A stretch of 64,000 nucleotides of DNA from Pseudomonas reactans (GTDB lineage: Bacteria; Pseudomonadota; Gammaproteobacteria; Pseudomonadales; Pseudomonadaceae): the NCBI RefSeq assembly GCF_013385825.1, contig NZ_JACAPG010000011.1:382015-446014 (forward strand). Direction: 5' to 3'. Below the pieces are notes generated by a model. The model saw nothing but the letters and a program-made list of their open reading frames with translations. It was not told where the DNA came from and did not search any database. The translations under genes were made by a program, and so were the position numbers. Below are positions 17,747 to 26,621 of the stretch, in pieces; the stretch's first letter is position 1, and every line of letters begins with the position of its first letter.

Positions 17747-18102
17747 GGGGCGTCCTTGATCAGCAGGTCTTGCACCACATCGCCACCCACCAGATGCACA
17801 TCCACCAGGTGCAGCACTTCGGCCTTGTTGCGCACGCCATACCAACAACGCTCGGGATACACCGTGAGCACTGGCCCGAGATTGCATGGAAATTGGCAAT
17901 GGGTGCGTGTCAGCAGCACGCCTCCGGACACTTCTATGTGCTCATGTTCCAGCAACCGGCGACGCAGGGTTTTCCACAGTTGCAAGGCGCCGCGCTGCGT
18001 ACAGCGCGGGCCGGTGCACAGGAATACATGGCGGGCGTGGTCCGGTATGCGGGACCAGTCGGGATGGAAGTCCACCCCGTCGATTTTGGTGATCTCAGTC
18101 AT
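17743..18102 (-). CDS. Thioredoxin-like (2Fe-2S) ferredoxin
   Basis: A 119-residue soluble protein with cysteines in the pattern C-x4-C (FLCTGPRCTQRGA) and C-x3-C (HCQFPCNLGPV), the ligand arrangement of thioredoxin-like [2Fe-2S] ferredoxins. It sits between the cobalamin receptor gene (TGATG overlap) and the BtuF-like gene (ATGA overlap), so its product is made together with the corrinoid uptake proteins. It may supply electrons for reduction of the incoming corrinoid; this role is inferred from position only. Confidence 0.85.
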   Translation of the reverse strand: MTEITKIDGVDFHPDWSRIPDHARHVFLCTGPRCTQRGALQLWKTLRRRLLEHEHIEVSGGVLLTRTHCQFPCNLGPVLTVYPERCWYGVRNKAEVLHLVDVHLVGGDVVQDLLIKDAP

Positions 18103-20030
18103 CAGAAGCGATACGTGTAACGCACCTCCGAGGTAAATGGGCGGCCGAGGTTATCGACGTTGCTGGAGCGGCTGGTGACGTAGTCGCGGTCGAACAGGTT
18201 TTCCACCAGCAGGCTCAGGTGGTGCTGGTGGGCGTTGTCGAGGTAGCGATAGGCATCGGCGTCCACCACGGAGTAGTGGCCGTATTCGACATTTTTTGAG
18301 CTGGTGATGTCGCGGATATAGCGGATCGCAGTACCTGCGCCCCATAAGCGGTTTTCAGATTCGAAACCGATCCGTGAACGGGCAAAAAAGCTCGGAATGT
18401 CGTTGATAGTGACCCCGGTGCGGGACTCGGTGAGGTTGCGCGTCATGTCGGCTTGCAGGCTCCACTGGTCGTCGAGTGCAAGCTTGGCGTCGGCCTCGAA
18501 GCCGCGCATCTGGATCTGGCCCTGGCCGTTGACCCATTGCACATCGTCAAGCGTGATCAGGTCGGTGATCTTGCGTTTGAACAGCGTGACGCTGGCACTG
18601 AAATCACGTTCGGCCAGCAACCCCTTGTAATCAATACCCAGCTCGGCGTTGCGGCTTTTCTCCGGCTTGAGATTGCGGTTGCCGATTTCGTCGCCTGGCT
18701 CGTTGACGAACAACTGCTCGGCGTTGGGCAGTTTGTAGGCCGTACCGTATTGGCCGCGCAGGGCCCAGTGGTCGTTGAGGTCGTAGAGCGAGGTGAGCAT
18801 GCCGACGGTGGCGCTGTCGCCACCGCTCATGGCTTCATGGCGCACGCCGAGGCTGGGGTGCCAGTTGGGCAATGCGTCGATCTGCGGTCGCAGTTGCGTA
18901 TACAGCGCATGGGCCTGGGCCTTGTTGTCGTCGATCACCAGTACATCGTCCTGGCCCTTGAACCACTGATTGTCGCTGCCCACCACCAGCACATGGCCGC
19001 CTGGCAACTCGGCCTTGCCCTCGGCCTGCACGCCCCAATCGGTAAAGCCCCAGTAGTCATTGTGATTGCGCACATTACGGCCGCCATTCGCGGTGTTATC
19101 GATTCGCGTGTAGCGTGTGTCCCAGTCGTTGATATGGCCCTTGATGAAATAACTCAGGCGCTCGTTGATCGCCTGTTCGAAAGTCGCCGTGGCGATCTGT
19201 TGCACGCGGTCGTTGGTGGTCTTGTAGTTGTTCACTGGCCGCGCGAAATCAAGGTTGGCATCGGCATATTGGTAGAACAGTTCCAGACGCGAGTCATCGC
19301 CAAACGACTGGATGGCCTTGGTGCCGAAGGTGGTCACTTCGTACGAGCGCTTTTTGTCGCTGACGCGGCCGCTGTAGTCGCTGTTGCGAAACGGCTGGTA
19401 GCCCTCGGAGGCGTTGCGGCTGACATACGCCAGCAGGCCGAGGTCGCCCCAGCCGTTGGTGAAGATCTTCTCGACCCGTGCATCGCCAGTGGTGCCACCG
19501 AAGGTATCGACTCCCACGTTCACTTCGCCGGACGCGTCGCGGGTCTGCGGGCTGCGCGTGACGATGTTGATTACCCCTGACACCGCCTGGGTGCCGAACA
19601 ACAGGCTCTGGCCGCCCTTGAGCACTTCGATGCGCTCGATAGCGTTGGCCGGCAGCGTGTCGAGGTACAGGCCGCCATACAGGCGGTTGTTCAGGCGTAC
19701 GCCGTCGAGCAGGATCAGCGTGTCATCGTTGCGCCCGCCCAGCAGGGAATAAGTGCCGTAGTCGAACGGGCCGTTTTTCGGCGCCACGTAGAGGCCGGGG
19801 ATGAACATCTGCATCACCCGCGTCACGTCGGCGGCGGGGCCGGCGCGTTCGATCTGTTCGCGGGTGACGATCTCCACTTTGCTGCCGTACTGGGCCATGG
19901 CGGCGACGGTGGTGGATTCCACGGAGGGGGCGGAGACGATCTGCTGGTTGAGCACCAGGGTATTGTCGTCGGCCAGCAACAGCGGGCTGAACAGCGAGCC
20001 GAACAAAGGGATCAGGGAACGTCGAATCAT
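18102..20030 (-). CDS. btuB: TonB-dependent cobalamin receptor, BtuB-like
   Basis: A 642-residue outer-membrane receptor. After a signal peptide comes the plug domain (VEIVTREQIERAGPAADV, LLGGRNDDTLILLDGVRLNN, IERIEVLKGGQSLLFGTQAV, SGVINIVT), then a 22-strand barrel ending in an aromatic residue (VRYTYRF). It would import vitamin B12 or related corrinoids with TonB. The main support for the substrate is the cobalamin riboswitch upstream at about 20130-20312. ATG 20030 is used since the signal peptide begins there; the longer frame adds 18 residues of no signal character. Confidence 0.92.
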   Translation of the reverse strand: MIRRSLIPLFGSLFSPLLLADDNTLVLNQQIVSAPSVESTTVAAMAQYGSKVEIVTREQIERAGPAADVTRVMQMFIPGLYVAPKNGPFDYGTYSLLGGRNDDTLILLDGVRLNNRLYGGLYLDTLPANAIERIEVLKGGQSLLFGTQAVSGVINIVTRSPQTRDASGEVNVGVDTFGGTTGDARVEKIFTNGWGDLGLLAYVSRNASEGYQPFRNSDYSGRVSDKKRSYEVTTFGTKAIQSFGDDSRLELFYQYADANLDFARPVNNYKTTNDRVQQIATATFEQAINERLSYFIKGHINDWDTRYTRIDNTANGGRNVRNHNDYWGFTDWGVQAEGKAELPGGHVLVVGSDNQWFKGQDDVLVIDDNKAQAHALYTQLRPQIDALPNWHPSLGVRHEAMSGGDSATVGMLTSLYDLNDHWALRGQYGTAYKLPNAEQLFVNEPGDEIGNRNLKPEKSRNAELGIDYKGLLAERDFSASVTLFKRKITDLITLDDVQWVNGQGQIQMRGFEADAKLALDDQWSLQADMTRNLTESRTGVTINDIPSFFARSRIGFESENRLWGAGTAIRYIRDITSSKNVEYGHYSVVDADAYRYLDNAHQHHLSLLVENLFDRDYVTSRSSNVDNLGRPFTSEVRYTYRF

Positions 20031-20129
20031 AGTCTTCTCGAAAGTATCTTCGCAGAAGCACGCAGGAGAAGGCATCGCGCACACACCGACACCGGCCCAT
20101 GCCCGCCCACCGCAGGAGTTTGCCTAACA

Positions 20130-20312
20130 GAAATTCCAGGCCGGTCTCCGGGCTCTCGCGTATGGAGCCCTTCACCTTCCCATGGCGCGCAGGCCACAGT
20201 GGTGTGTCGAAGGGGTCACGCGAATACCGTTGCGGGGGCAGCACCGGACTGGCTCAAAAGAGCGTACCGGTTTCCCGTTTCACCCCAAGCACGGCGGCAG
20301 GGGGCACCTGAA
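20130..20312 (-). promoter_or_regulatory. Cobalamin riboswitch
   Basis: Read on the minus strand, the region shows the hallmark blocks in order: GGTGCC at 20308-20303, GGTGAAACGGGAAACCGGT, GCTGCCCCCGCAAC (the B12 box), CACTG, GGGAAGG, and AGCCCGGAGACCGGCC near 20153-20137. These are the conserved core of the AdoCbl riboswitch class. It ends about 100 bases before the btuB-like start and should shut off the three-gene operon when cobalamin is plentiful. Confidence 0.95.
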
Positions 20313-20440
20313 ACAGGGCGGCATCTGAACATTCGCATGACCGTTCGTCAACTCCGTCATCCAGGATTTTCAGGCTTCACTTGCCAGCAATGGGGGCGGC
20401 GCGGTATTCCACAACACTCTCCATCCGCGTTGGACATCTT

Positions 20441-20836
20441 ATGACTCAACATCTCACCGAATACGCCGATGCCAGCCCCGAAGTGCGGGCGGTCTATGAC
20501 GACATCATGCGCACACGCAAGGTCGATCAGGTCAACAACTTCTGGAAATGCCTGGCCGCCCATCCGCCGACCCTGCGTCGTACCTGGGAAAGTCTCAAGG
20601 AAATCATGGCACCGGGGGCATTGGACCCACTGACCAAGGAGCTGCTCTATGTGGCTGTCAGCGTGACCAATAATTGCCCGTACTGCATTGCGTCCCACAC
20701 GGCGGCGGCGCGCAAGGCGGGGATGACCGACGAGATGTTCGGCGAGTTGCAGGCGGTGGTCGGCATGGCCAACGAAACCAACCGCCTGGCCACCGGTTAC
20801 CGCGTGCCGGTGGACGAGGCGTTCAAGCTGCCATAG
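20441..20836 (+). CDS. Carboxymuconolactone decarboxylase/AhpD-family protein
   Basis: A 131-residue protein with the AhpD-like CxxC plus His motif in NNCPYCIASHTAAARKAG near residues 79-96. Related proteins act as alkylhydroperoxidases or thiol-disulfide partners; true gamma-carboxymuconolactone decarboxylases lack the CxxC, so a redox role is more likely. ATG 20441 is the first start within the family alignment; an earlier one at 20381 adds 20 unlikely residues. It is convergent with the PP2C gene, five bases apart. Confidence 0.87.
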   Translation: MTQHLTEYADASPEVRAVYDDIMRTRKVDQVNNFWKCLAAHPPTLRRTWESLKEIMAPGALDPLTKELLYVAVSVTNNCPYCIASHTAAARKAGMTDEMFGELQAVVGMANETNRLATGYRVPVDEAFKLP

Positions 20837-20841
20837 ACGAT

Positions 20842-21657
20842 TCAGCCGTCGAACCAGGCGAGCAGCACCGTGACATTGTCGCGCCCGGCGTATTCGCGGG
20901 TGAGGTGGATCAGCCGTTGGCAGGCGGTGTCCAGCGTGTCGCGGCCCGCAGCGGCCAGCACCTGGGCCATTTCCTGGTGTGGGACGCAACCGTGCAGGCC
21001 GTCACTGCACAGCATCAGCAGGTCGTTGGGCTGCACCGGTTGCACGCGTACTTGCGGTTCTACCCGTGGTCCCGGGCCGATCGCTTGCAACAGCAGGTTG
21101 CGTGCCGGCAAGCGGTCGACTTTGCCGGCCTCAAGGGCTTGTTGATACCAGGTTTGGTCGCGGGTCAGCAGGCTCAACTCACCGTCGCGGTAGCGGTACA
21201 AACGACTGTCGCCTACGTGGAACAGCAACAGTGGTCCATCGGCATGCGGGCGCCATGCTCCCGTGAGGGTGGTGCCCATGCCGCTGCCTTCGCTCATCTG
21301 GCGTGCCACGTTTTGCTGGTAGACACACTGGTTCACTTGGTCGATGGCGTTGTGCAGGCGGCCGGCAGCTTGCATGTCCGGGTCCGACCAGGTGGCGTCC
21401 GGGTCGCTGCCGTCGTTCAGTGGGTCGACACGGTCGGCGTTGAGCGCCTGGCGCAAACTGATCAAGGCTTCGGCACTCGCCAGGGCGCCGGCTTCATGGC
21501 CGCCCATGCCGTCAGCCACGGCCAACAACCTGAGGCTGGGCTCCACCAGAAAGTTATCTTCGTTGCTCTGGCGTACCGTGCCGACATCGCTGGCCCCATA
21601 GGCGACCGCGCAGGCCAGACGATGGGGCCCGCAGGCGCTGAGGGGGGAGTCGGTCAT
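20842..21657 (-). CDS. PP2C-family Ser/Thr protein phosphatase
   Basis: A 271-residue metal-dependent phosphatase. Motifs: VRQSNEDNFLVE near the start (metal Asp), AVADGMGGHEAG, GDSRLYRYRDGELSLLTRDQ, a CSDGLHGCV motif and RDNVTVLLAWF at the end. No membrane segment is seen. It is translationally coupled (ATGA) to the kinase gene upstream and would reverse that kinase's phosphorylations, the common bacterial kinase-phosphatase pairing (as PppA/PpkA or Stp1/PknB). It is last in the four-gene signalling operon starting with the FecR-like gene. Confidence 0.92.
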   Translation of the reverse strand: MTDSPLSACGPHRLACAVAYGASDVGTVRQSNEDNFLVEPSLRLLAVADGMGGHEAGALASAEALISLRQALNADRVDPLNDGSDPDATWSDPDMQAAGRLHNAIDQVNQCVYQQNVARQMSEGSGMGTTLTGAWRPHADGPLLLFHVGDSRLYRYRDGELSLLTRDQTWYQQALEAGKVDRLPARNLLLQAIGPGPRVEPQVRVQPVQPNDLLMLCSDGLHGCVPHQEMAQVLAAAGRDTLDTACQRLIHLTREYAGRDNVTVLLAWFDG

Positions 21658-23057
21658 GGCAGGGGCTCGAAGCTGTGGAGGAACGCCAGGCGCTGGGCCT
21701 CGCTCTCGATAGACTCGGCCAACCGTTGCACAAAGGGTTGGCGCAATGAAGTTGCACGCAAGGCGCGACTGACCACGATACGGGCGATGGGACCGATCAG
21801 CACCGCCAGCCGGCGTTCGGCCATGTGCGCGAAGTCGGGGTCGACTGGCGCAGGAATCACCTCGGCGCTCGGGACAATCGCGGTGGGTTCAGTCACGACC
21901 TCGGGCGCAGCAGTCGGCGGGTTGAGGCGCTGGAACAGCGCCTGGCTGGCGCTGGCGAACTGCTCACGGCCGCGCTCCGATGGAATATGCGGCAACAATG
22001 CGGCGCAGATGCCGTCAAAATCATCTGCGCCATTGAGGCTCTTGCGTACCAGAAAGCGCGCAAGCGGACCAATCTGGTGGGACAGCAGCGACTCAAGCTC
22101 GGGCATCACGGCCAGCTTCCACGGCGTGAGGGTGTCCACCGCTTCGGTCGCCAACGCTGTCACGCCGCTGCTCAAGGGTTGGTTGGGGCGCATCAGCACG
22201 GTGCGATCATCGTCGATATCGGCGCTGGTCCAACTGCCGGTGGTGGTGCCGAGCAGCGCTTCAAGGTCATCCAGAAAGGCGTGCGCCGAGGGGTAGCGGT
22301 CGGCCGGGCGCTTGGCCAGGGCGCGGACGATCACGCTGTCCAACGCCGGGTCGAGGGCCAGGTTCAAGCTCGACGGTGCCACCGGCGTCTGGTTGAGAAT
22401 CTGCTGCATAACCATGGTGGCCGAGCCGGAAAACGGTCGCTCGCCGGTGAGCAGTTGGTACAGCACGATCCCCGCGGAAAACACGTCGGAGCGACCGTCG
22501 ATCAACTCGCCGCAGAATTGCTCCGGCGACATGTAGCTGGGGGTGCCGATCATCGAGCCGGTCTGGGTAAGCGTGGAGGAGTCTAGGCGTGCGACGCCGA
22601 AGTCGGTGACCTTGACGTGGTTGTCGGCGGTGATCAGCAGGTTCGCCGGCTTGATATCGCGGTGCACCACGCCCTTGGAGTGCGCGTACTCCAGGGCCAG
22701 CAGCAACTGGCGCATCCAGCCGAGGCTGTGGCTGAGGTCACGGGCCGTTTGTGCTGCCAGCAAGGTGTTGAGTGGTGTGCCTTCGACGAACTCCATGGCG
22801 ATATACGCCGAGCCCTCGTCCTCGCCGTAATCGTAGACTGCGACGATATTGGGATGCATCAGCCGGCCGGCAGCCTGCGCTTCATTCTTGAAGCGGCTGA
22901 CCAACTCGGCGTGCTGGCTGTCGCCGAACAGTTCCTTGCGGATGGTCTTGAGCGCCACGGTGCGGGCGATGTTCGGGTCGAACGCCTTGTACACCGTGCC
23001 CATGGCGCCTTTGCCGAGCACGCTGTCGATGCGGTATTTGCCGAGTTGTTCAAGCAT
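21654..23057 (-). CDS. PknB-type serine/threonine protein kinase
   Basis: A 467-residue kinase. The catalytic domain occupies about residues 1-270, with the glycine loop GKGAMGTVYKAFD, the Lys in VALKTIRKE, the catalytic loop VVHRDIKPANLLI, metal motif VTDFGVARL and GTPSYMSPEQ. The C-terminal 190 residues lack a clear membrane helix or PASTA repeats and look like helical repeats of unknown role, possibly receiving input from the membrane sensor encoded upstream. ATG 23057 is chosen; the sensor gene ends 10 bases before it. No T6SS genes are nearby. Confidence 0.92.
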   Translation of the reverse strand: MLEQLGKYRIDSVLGKGAMGTVYKAFDPNIARTVALKTIRKELFGDSQHAELVSRFKNEAQAAGRLMHPNIVAVYDYGEDEGSAYIAMEFVEGTPLNTLLAAQTARDLSHSLGWMRQLLLALEYAHSKGVVHRDIKPANLLITADNHVKVTDFGVARLDSSTLTQTGSMIGTPSYMSPEQFCGELIDGRSDVFSAGIVLYQLLTGERPFSGSATMVMQQILNQTPVAPSSLNLALDPALDSVIVRALAKRPADRYPSAHAFLDDLEALLGTTTGSWTSADIDDDRTVLMRPNQPLSSGVTALATEAVDTLTPWKLAVMPELESLLSHQIGPLARFLVRKSLNGADDFDGICAALLPHIPSERGREQFASASQALFQRLNPPTAAPEVVTEPTAIVPSAEVIPAPVDPDFAHMAERRLAVLIGPIARIVVSRALRATSLRQPFVQRLAESIESEAQRLAFLHSFEPLP

Positions 23058-23067
23058 GATCGCGGCC

Positions 23068-23946
23068 CTATTCCTCAAGCATCTTCATGGCGCTGACCAA
23101 GCTGGTACGCATGCGGCCGAAGGACTGACCCAGGCGTGCCAACTCGTCGCTGCCGCTGACGTCCATCGGCGGCACATCGGTTTCGCCCAGGCTGACGCGG
23201 TCAGCCAGCACCGACATCTGCCGCAGGCGTCGGGTGACAAACAGGTGCACCGCCACGTTCAAGGCCACGAACAACACGGCGAAAATTCCCAGCATCGACA
23301 GCATGTAGCTGTGCAGCAGGCTTCTGGCGCGTTGCATCGGCAGGTCCAGTGGCACCGAGACCAGTTGCGCACCGATGGTGTCGTTGAGTTTCCAGCCGAA
23401 GCCGTTCACCGCTCCGTAGATGTCGACCATGGTTTTTGGCGCTGCATCTGGCGTGCTGTGGCAGGCCAGGCAGGCAGCGTCCTTGATCTGGATTGGTCGC
23501 GCGATATAGAGCGACGTGCCTTTGTCATCGGCGCGCTCACCCACCATTTCGTCGGTCTGCGGCTGGCTGCGCAGAGTGCTGATCAGGTTTTTTTCCCATT
23601 CGTTGGCCAGGTCACGCGGGTTGGTGGGGTTGAGCGTGGCTTCTTTGTAGGCGTAGTCCGGGTAAGACTTGAGCAGTTCCTGCAGGTGCGAAATGGCGGC
23701 GAAGTCCGGCACCGATTGCGGCAGGAACTGGAACTTCAGGCGGTTCTCCAGCAGCGGCACAATCTGCTCGGCCGTGTAGGTGCTGGCGGCGGAGGCCGAG
23801 CGCATCAGCATGCGTGCGGTTTCCAGGGTTTCCCGGCGCGCACTCTGTTGCAGCATGTAGTGGGTTGAGAGGCTGGTGGCGATAAAGCCGACGATAAACA
23901 CCGCCAGGAACACCACGTTGAATTTGACCGCAAGCGACAGTTTCAT
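23068..23946 (-). CDS. Membrane heme-binding sensor, DUF3365 plus HAMP
   Basis: A 292-residue protein with a membrane helix at about 9-30, a periplasmic DUF3365/Tll0287-like domain containing CLACH (C159, C162, H163), which is a c-type heme attachment motif, a second helix at about 213-235 and a HAMP linker (FVTRRLRQMSVLADRVSLGE). It ends after HAMP, with no kinase or cyclase of its own. The natural output is the Ser/Thr kinase encoded 10 bases downstream, so a redox or ligand signal could reach that kinase. Similar proteins sense redox state, but this is inference here. Confidence 0.87.
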   Translation of the reverse strand: MKLSLAVKFNVVFLAVFIVGFIATSLSTHYMLQQSARRETLETARMLMRSASAASTYTAEQIVPLLENRLKFQFLPQSVPDFAAISHLQELLKSYPDYAYKEATLNPTNPRDLANEWEKNLISTLRSQPQTDEMVGERADDKGTSLYIARPIQIKDAACLACHSTPDAAPKTMVDIYGAVNGFGWKLNDTIGAQLVSVPLDLPMQRARSLLHSYMLSMLGIFAVLFVALNVAVHLFVTRRLRQMSVLADRVSLGETDVPPMDVSGSDELARLGQSFGRMRTSLVSAMKMLEE

Positions 23947-23976
23947 AAAGACCTTCGGGGACCGACGTGATGGGGA

Positions 23977-24825
23977 TCAGTGCGCATTCTTGCGACGTTC
24001 CAGGCGCAACAGCTCCAGCTCCCACTCCAGCACCCCGCCACGGTTGACCTTCACCGCCTGGCGGAACGCGGGGTCGTTGAGGCGCGGCGCAAAGCGGTTG
24101 GCGAGCATCTGTTGGCTGAGATTGAGCGGGCTGACAACCCAAGGGGCAATGTCGTCGTAGGTGACGTCACGCTCCTTTTTCGGCTCGGATGCGGCAGGGA
24201 TTTTCTTGCCCAGTGGTACCAGCGGGTCGAGGAATTGGCGGGGCAGGGCGTCGATAAATGCCTGCTCGGGGCGTGGCACGCGCTTGAGGGCGCTGCCGGC
24301 GCTGCGTTGTGAAAAGTCTTCGTGGCCCAGGGTGACGCTGTGCTCACCTTTGCCGTGGGCGTCTAGCTCATTGACCACCTGACTGCCGTCCTCGACGAAC
24401 ATCTCGGTCTGGCGTGGGGTCACGTGAATCACGCTCGAACTCTGGGTGGCGGTGAACGCCAGGGCACCAGTGGTCACTGCCAGGTTGGCGTGCGTGCTGC
24501 CCGCCACCGGTTGCAGCTTCAGCCAGCCGTTGAGCAGATTGATCTGTGCGGCGGTGCGGTTGGTGGCGATCAAGATGCGGGTGTCGGGACCCAATGCCAG
24601 GGTAGTCGACGCAATGCCCTCGATCTGAACGCCAGCCGCACCGGTTTGCAGGATATCGCCCCCTTGCAGTCGGGTGCCGACGCCCACGGTGTAGAGGGTG
24701 GTGGCGCGTATCAGCTTCAGCGGTTTTTCCGCATAGGCGATCACGCCAATAGTGGCTGGCGCCGCCAGGGCGTGCGGCAACTGGAGCAAGCCGGTGAGCA
24801 AGAGGACTATCGAAAGTTTTTTCAC
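23977..24825 (-). CDS. FecR-domain protein
   Basis: A 282-residue secreted or anchored protein. It starts with GTG at 24825 and a typical signal peptide (MKKLSIVLLLTGLLQLPHAL). A FecR-like beta-rich domain runs over about 25-160 (RLQGGDILQTGAAGVQIEG, then LNGWLKLQPVAG). The C-terminal third is charged and helical, with RFAPRLNDPAFRQAVKV. Unlike sigma-regulator FecR it lacks an anti-sigma N-terminus and membrane helix, so it is probably periplasmic. It is first of the operon with the heme sensor, kinase and phosphatase. Confidence 0.85.
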   Translation of the reverse strand: MKKLSIVLLLTGLLQLPHALAAPATIGVIAYAEKPLKLIRATTLYTVGVGTRLQGGDILQTGAAGVQIEGIASTTLALGPDTRILIATNRTAAQINLLNGWLKLQPVAGSTHANLAVTTGALAFTATQSSSVIHVTPRQTEMFVEDGSQVVNELDAHGKGEHSVTLGHEDFSQRSAGSALKRVPRPEQAFIDALPRQFLDPLVPLGKKIPAASEPKKERDVTYDDIAPWVVSPLNLSQQMLANRFAPRLNDPAFRQAVKVNRGGVLEWELELLRLERRKNAH

Positions 24826-25098
24826 GTGGGCGCCATCTATCGAGCACTGGGGTCAGGCACCGATGCTGTAGCAACAGCCGGTGTTAGTGCGTGCGCAAGG
24901 CATCGCAGGGCCGAAGGCTACCGGCTGACTGGCCGTAGGAAGAAGACAATTATCTGCATGGAAAACGCGCATTTCGATTAAACGAAATCATGGAATAAAG
25001 CGTCCGGGGAGGGTGTTCTTCTGATGATTTCCCGTGATTCGAACGGCGTTTACAAGGATTGGCGAGACGTCTGCATCTTTCTTCTATCCGGAGCACCT

Positions 25099-25797
25099 AT
25101 GACCACTACGTGCATGACTGCGTTGTCGTCCACCAAGACCTTTTTGCAACAGAACTTCATGACCGCCAAACGTATTCCTCCAAGCCTGGTGAAGGGGATC
25201 AACGTGTTTGACGTCAACAGCCATAAAGCCGGTGGATACCGACTGGCCACCCTGGATAAGCCGGGTGATTTTGGCAAGATCGAACGGCCGCTGATGGGGC
25301 ATTGGGTTCCCCAGGGCGATTTTTGCGATATCCCGGTCAACCCCGGGGCGACCGGGTACGTGTTCACGCCGGATTTCAGTGGTTGTTCGATCCTGATTGA
25401 TCAACTTGATGACCTCACTTACCGGGTGTTTCACGTACAGGGCGGCAGTGATTACCTGAACAAGGAATACCTCAGTCGTTCCGACGGGCATGGCCTGGGT
25501 TTCGCCACCGCGATGACCTTTGACGACTATGGCGAAGCGGCGTATCCCCGTGGGTTCGCGTTCATGAAGTTTGAGGAGGAACGCTGGTGGATCTACTTCC
25601 AGCGCCAGAATGGCGTGGGGCTGAACTTCGCCAATGGACAGTTCGCGATGGTCGGCGCTCAAACGGTACGCGGAGGCGGGCGGATACCGGTGCCGAACCT
25701 CAAGCGCGAGCCGCCACGCCAGGGTGTGATGCACAGCGGCAAGGCCGTGCCGACACCGGCCAGTCAGCTCGCGGAATTGGAGATCGAAGTCTGGTAG
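25099..25797 (+). CDS. Hypothetical protein
   Basis: A 232-residue protein I do not recognise. ATG 25099 follows CCGGAGCACCT, a reasonable ribosome site; an in-frame ATG at 25024 would add 25 residues. The sequence is mostly beta-like and soluble with no signal peptide or membrane segment. Notable blocks are DFSGCSILIDQLDDLTYRVF, then HVQGGSDYLNKEYLSR and FMKFEEERWWIYFQRQNGVG. The first 45 residues are rich in Thr and Lys and could be a flexible export or targeting segment. The 273 bases upstream hold no other gene. Confidence 0.6.
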   Translation: MTTTCMTALSSTKTFLQQNFMTAKRIPPSLVKGINVFDVNSHKAGGYRLATLDKPGDFGKIERPLMGHWVPQGDFCDIPVNPGATGYVFTPDFSGCSILIDQLDDLTYRVFHVQGGSDYLNKEYLSRSDGHGLGFATAMTFDDYGEAAYPRGFAFMKFEEERWWIYFQRQNGVGLNFANGQFAMVGAQTVRGGGRIPVPNLKREPPRQGVMHSGKAVPTPASQLAELEIEVW

Positions 25798-25945
25798 GCG
25801 AGGTTTTTGCCCGGCTTGGAAAATAGTCGGGAATAAACGGTTCGGGTCGGTTGTTCATCCTGCAGACGCTGATAACCAGCCGCTACCGACGGACTTCAAC
25901 ATGATTAACCAGACGCTGCTTGACCCTTCTCCTGGCAGGCGAAAA

Positions 25946-26497
25946 ATGAGTGATACCGATCCTGATGACATCACCCGACGTAATCGTCTGGCGCTGCTGG
26001 TCGTGCAAGTGATCGGCCTGATTGTACTGGTCATCTGCGCTGTCGATGCGCAGCGGGCACAGGCACAGGACTTGCCGGAACCTGCCAATGACTCGGCCAG
26101 GAAAGTGCTGATGACCGTGCGGGCTGCCGGCGTGCAGATCTATACCTGTGCTCGTGACAACAGTGGTCAACTTGCCTGGCAGTTTCGTGAGCCGCTTGCC
26201 ACGCTGATGATCAATGGCAAGACCGTTGGCCGACATTTCGCCGGGCCCACTTGGCAACTGGATGATCGCAGCGCAGTGGTCGGCAAGGTCATTGCCCAGG
26301 CACCGGGGGCGAGTGCCCAGGACATTCCGCTGCTACGCCTTGGTGTAGTGAGCCATCAAGGCGACGGCGGGCTGGAACAGGTGGTCGCGGTGGAGCGCCT
26401 GCATACCTTGGGCGGAGTATTCAGCGGCAGTTGTGCCCAGGTCGGTGAATTGCACCTGGAGCCCTACAGCGCCGATTACCGCTTCCTCGGTCAGTAG
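25946..26497 (+). CDS. DUF3455-family exported protein
   Basis: A protein of about 183 residues resembling the DUF3455 family. It has an N-terminal hydrophobic helix (LALLVVQVIGLIVLVICAVD) ending in a likely cleavage site after AQAQ, and the family-like blocks VQIYTCARDNSGQLAWQFRE, HFAGPTWQLDDRSAVVGKV and a conserved-looking VQRLHTLGG-type VERLHTLGGVFSGSCAQVGE. The function of DUF3455 is unknown. The ATG at 25901 would add 15 residues; neither start has a strong ribosome site. Confidence 0.75.
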   Translation: MSDTDPDDITRRNRLALLVVQVIGLIVLVICAVDAQRAQAQDLPEPANDSARKVLMTVRAAGVQIYTCARDNSGQLAWQFREPLATLMINGKTVGRHFAGPTWQLDDRSAVVGKVIAQAPGASAQDIPLLRLGVVSHQGDGGLEQVVAVERLHTLGGVFSGSCAQVGELHLEPYSADYRFLGQ

Positions 26498-26621
26498 CCT
26501 CATCCCGGACCGTTCGGCTCAGTAATACCCCTCGAAATGAATTGATTCCTCGCGCCGATTGCCTTCGGCGTGCGGCGAAGCTGTGCCTGTTACACCACTA
26601 AAAAACCTAGGAGCTCTGCAC

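Noticed and set aside
18453..19580. A 375-codon plus frame inside the btuB-like gene
   Set aside because: Antisense to a clear TonB receptor with conserved plug and barrel motifs; the reverse frame has no protein features.
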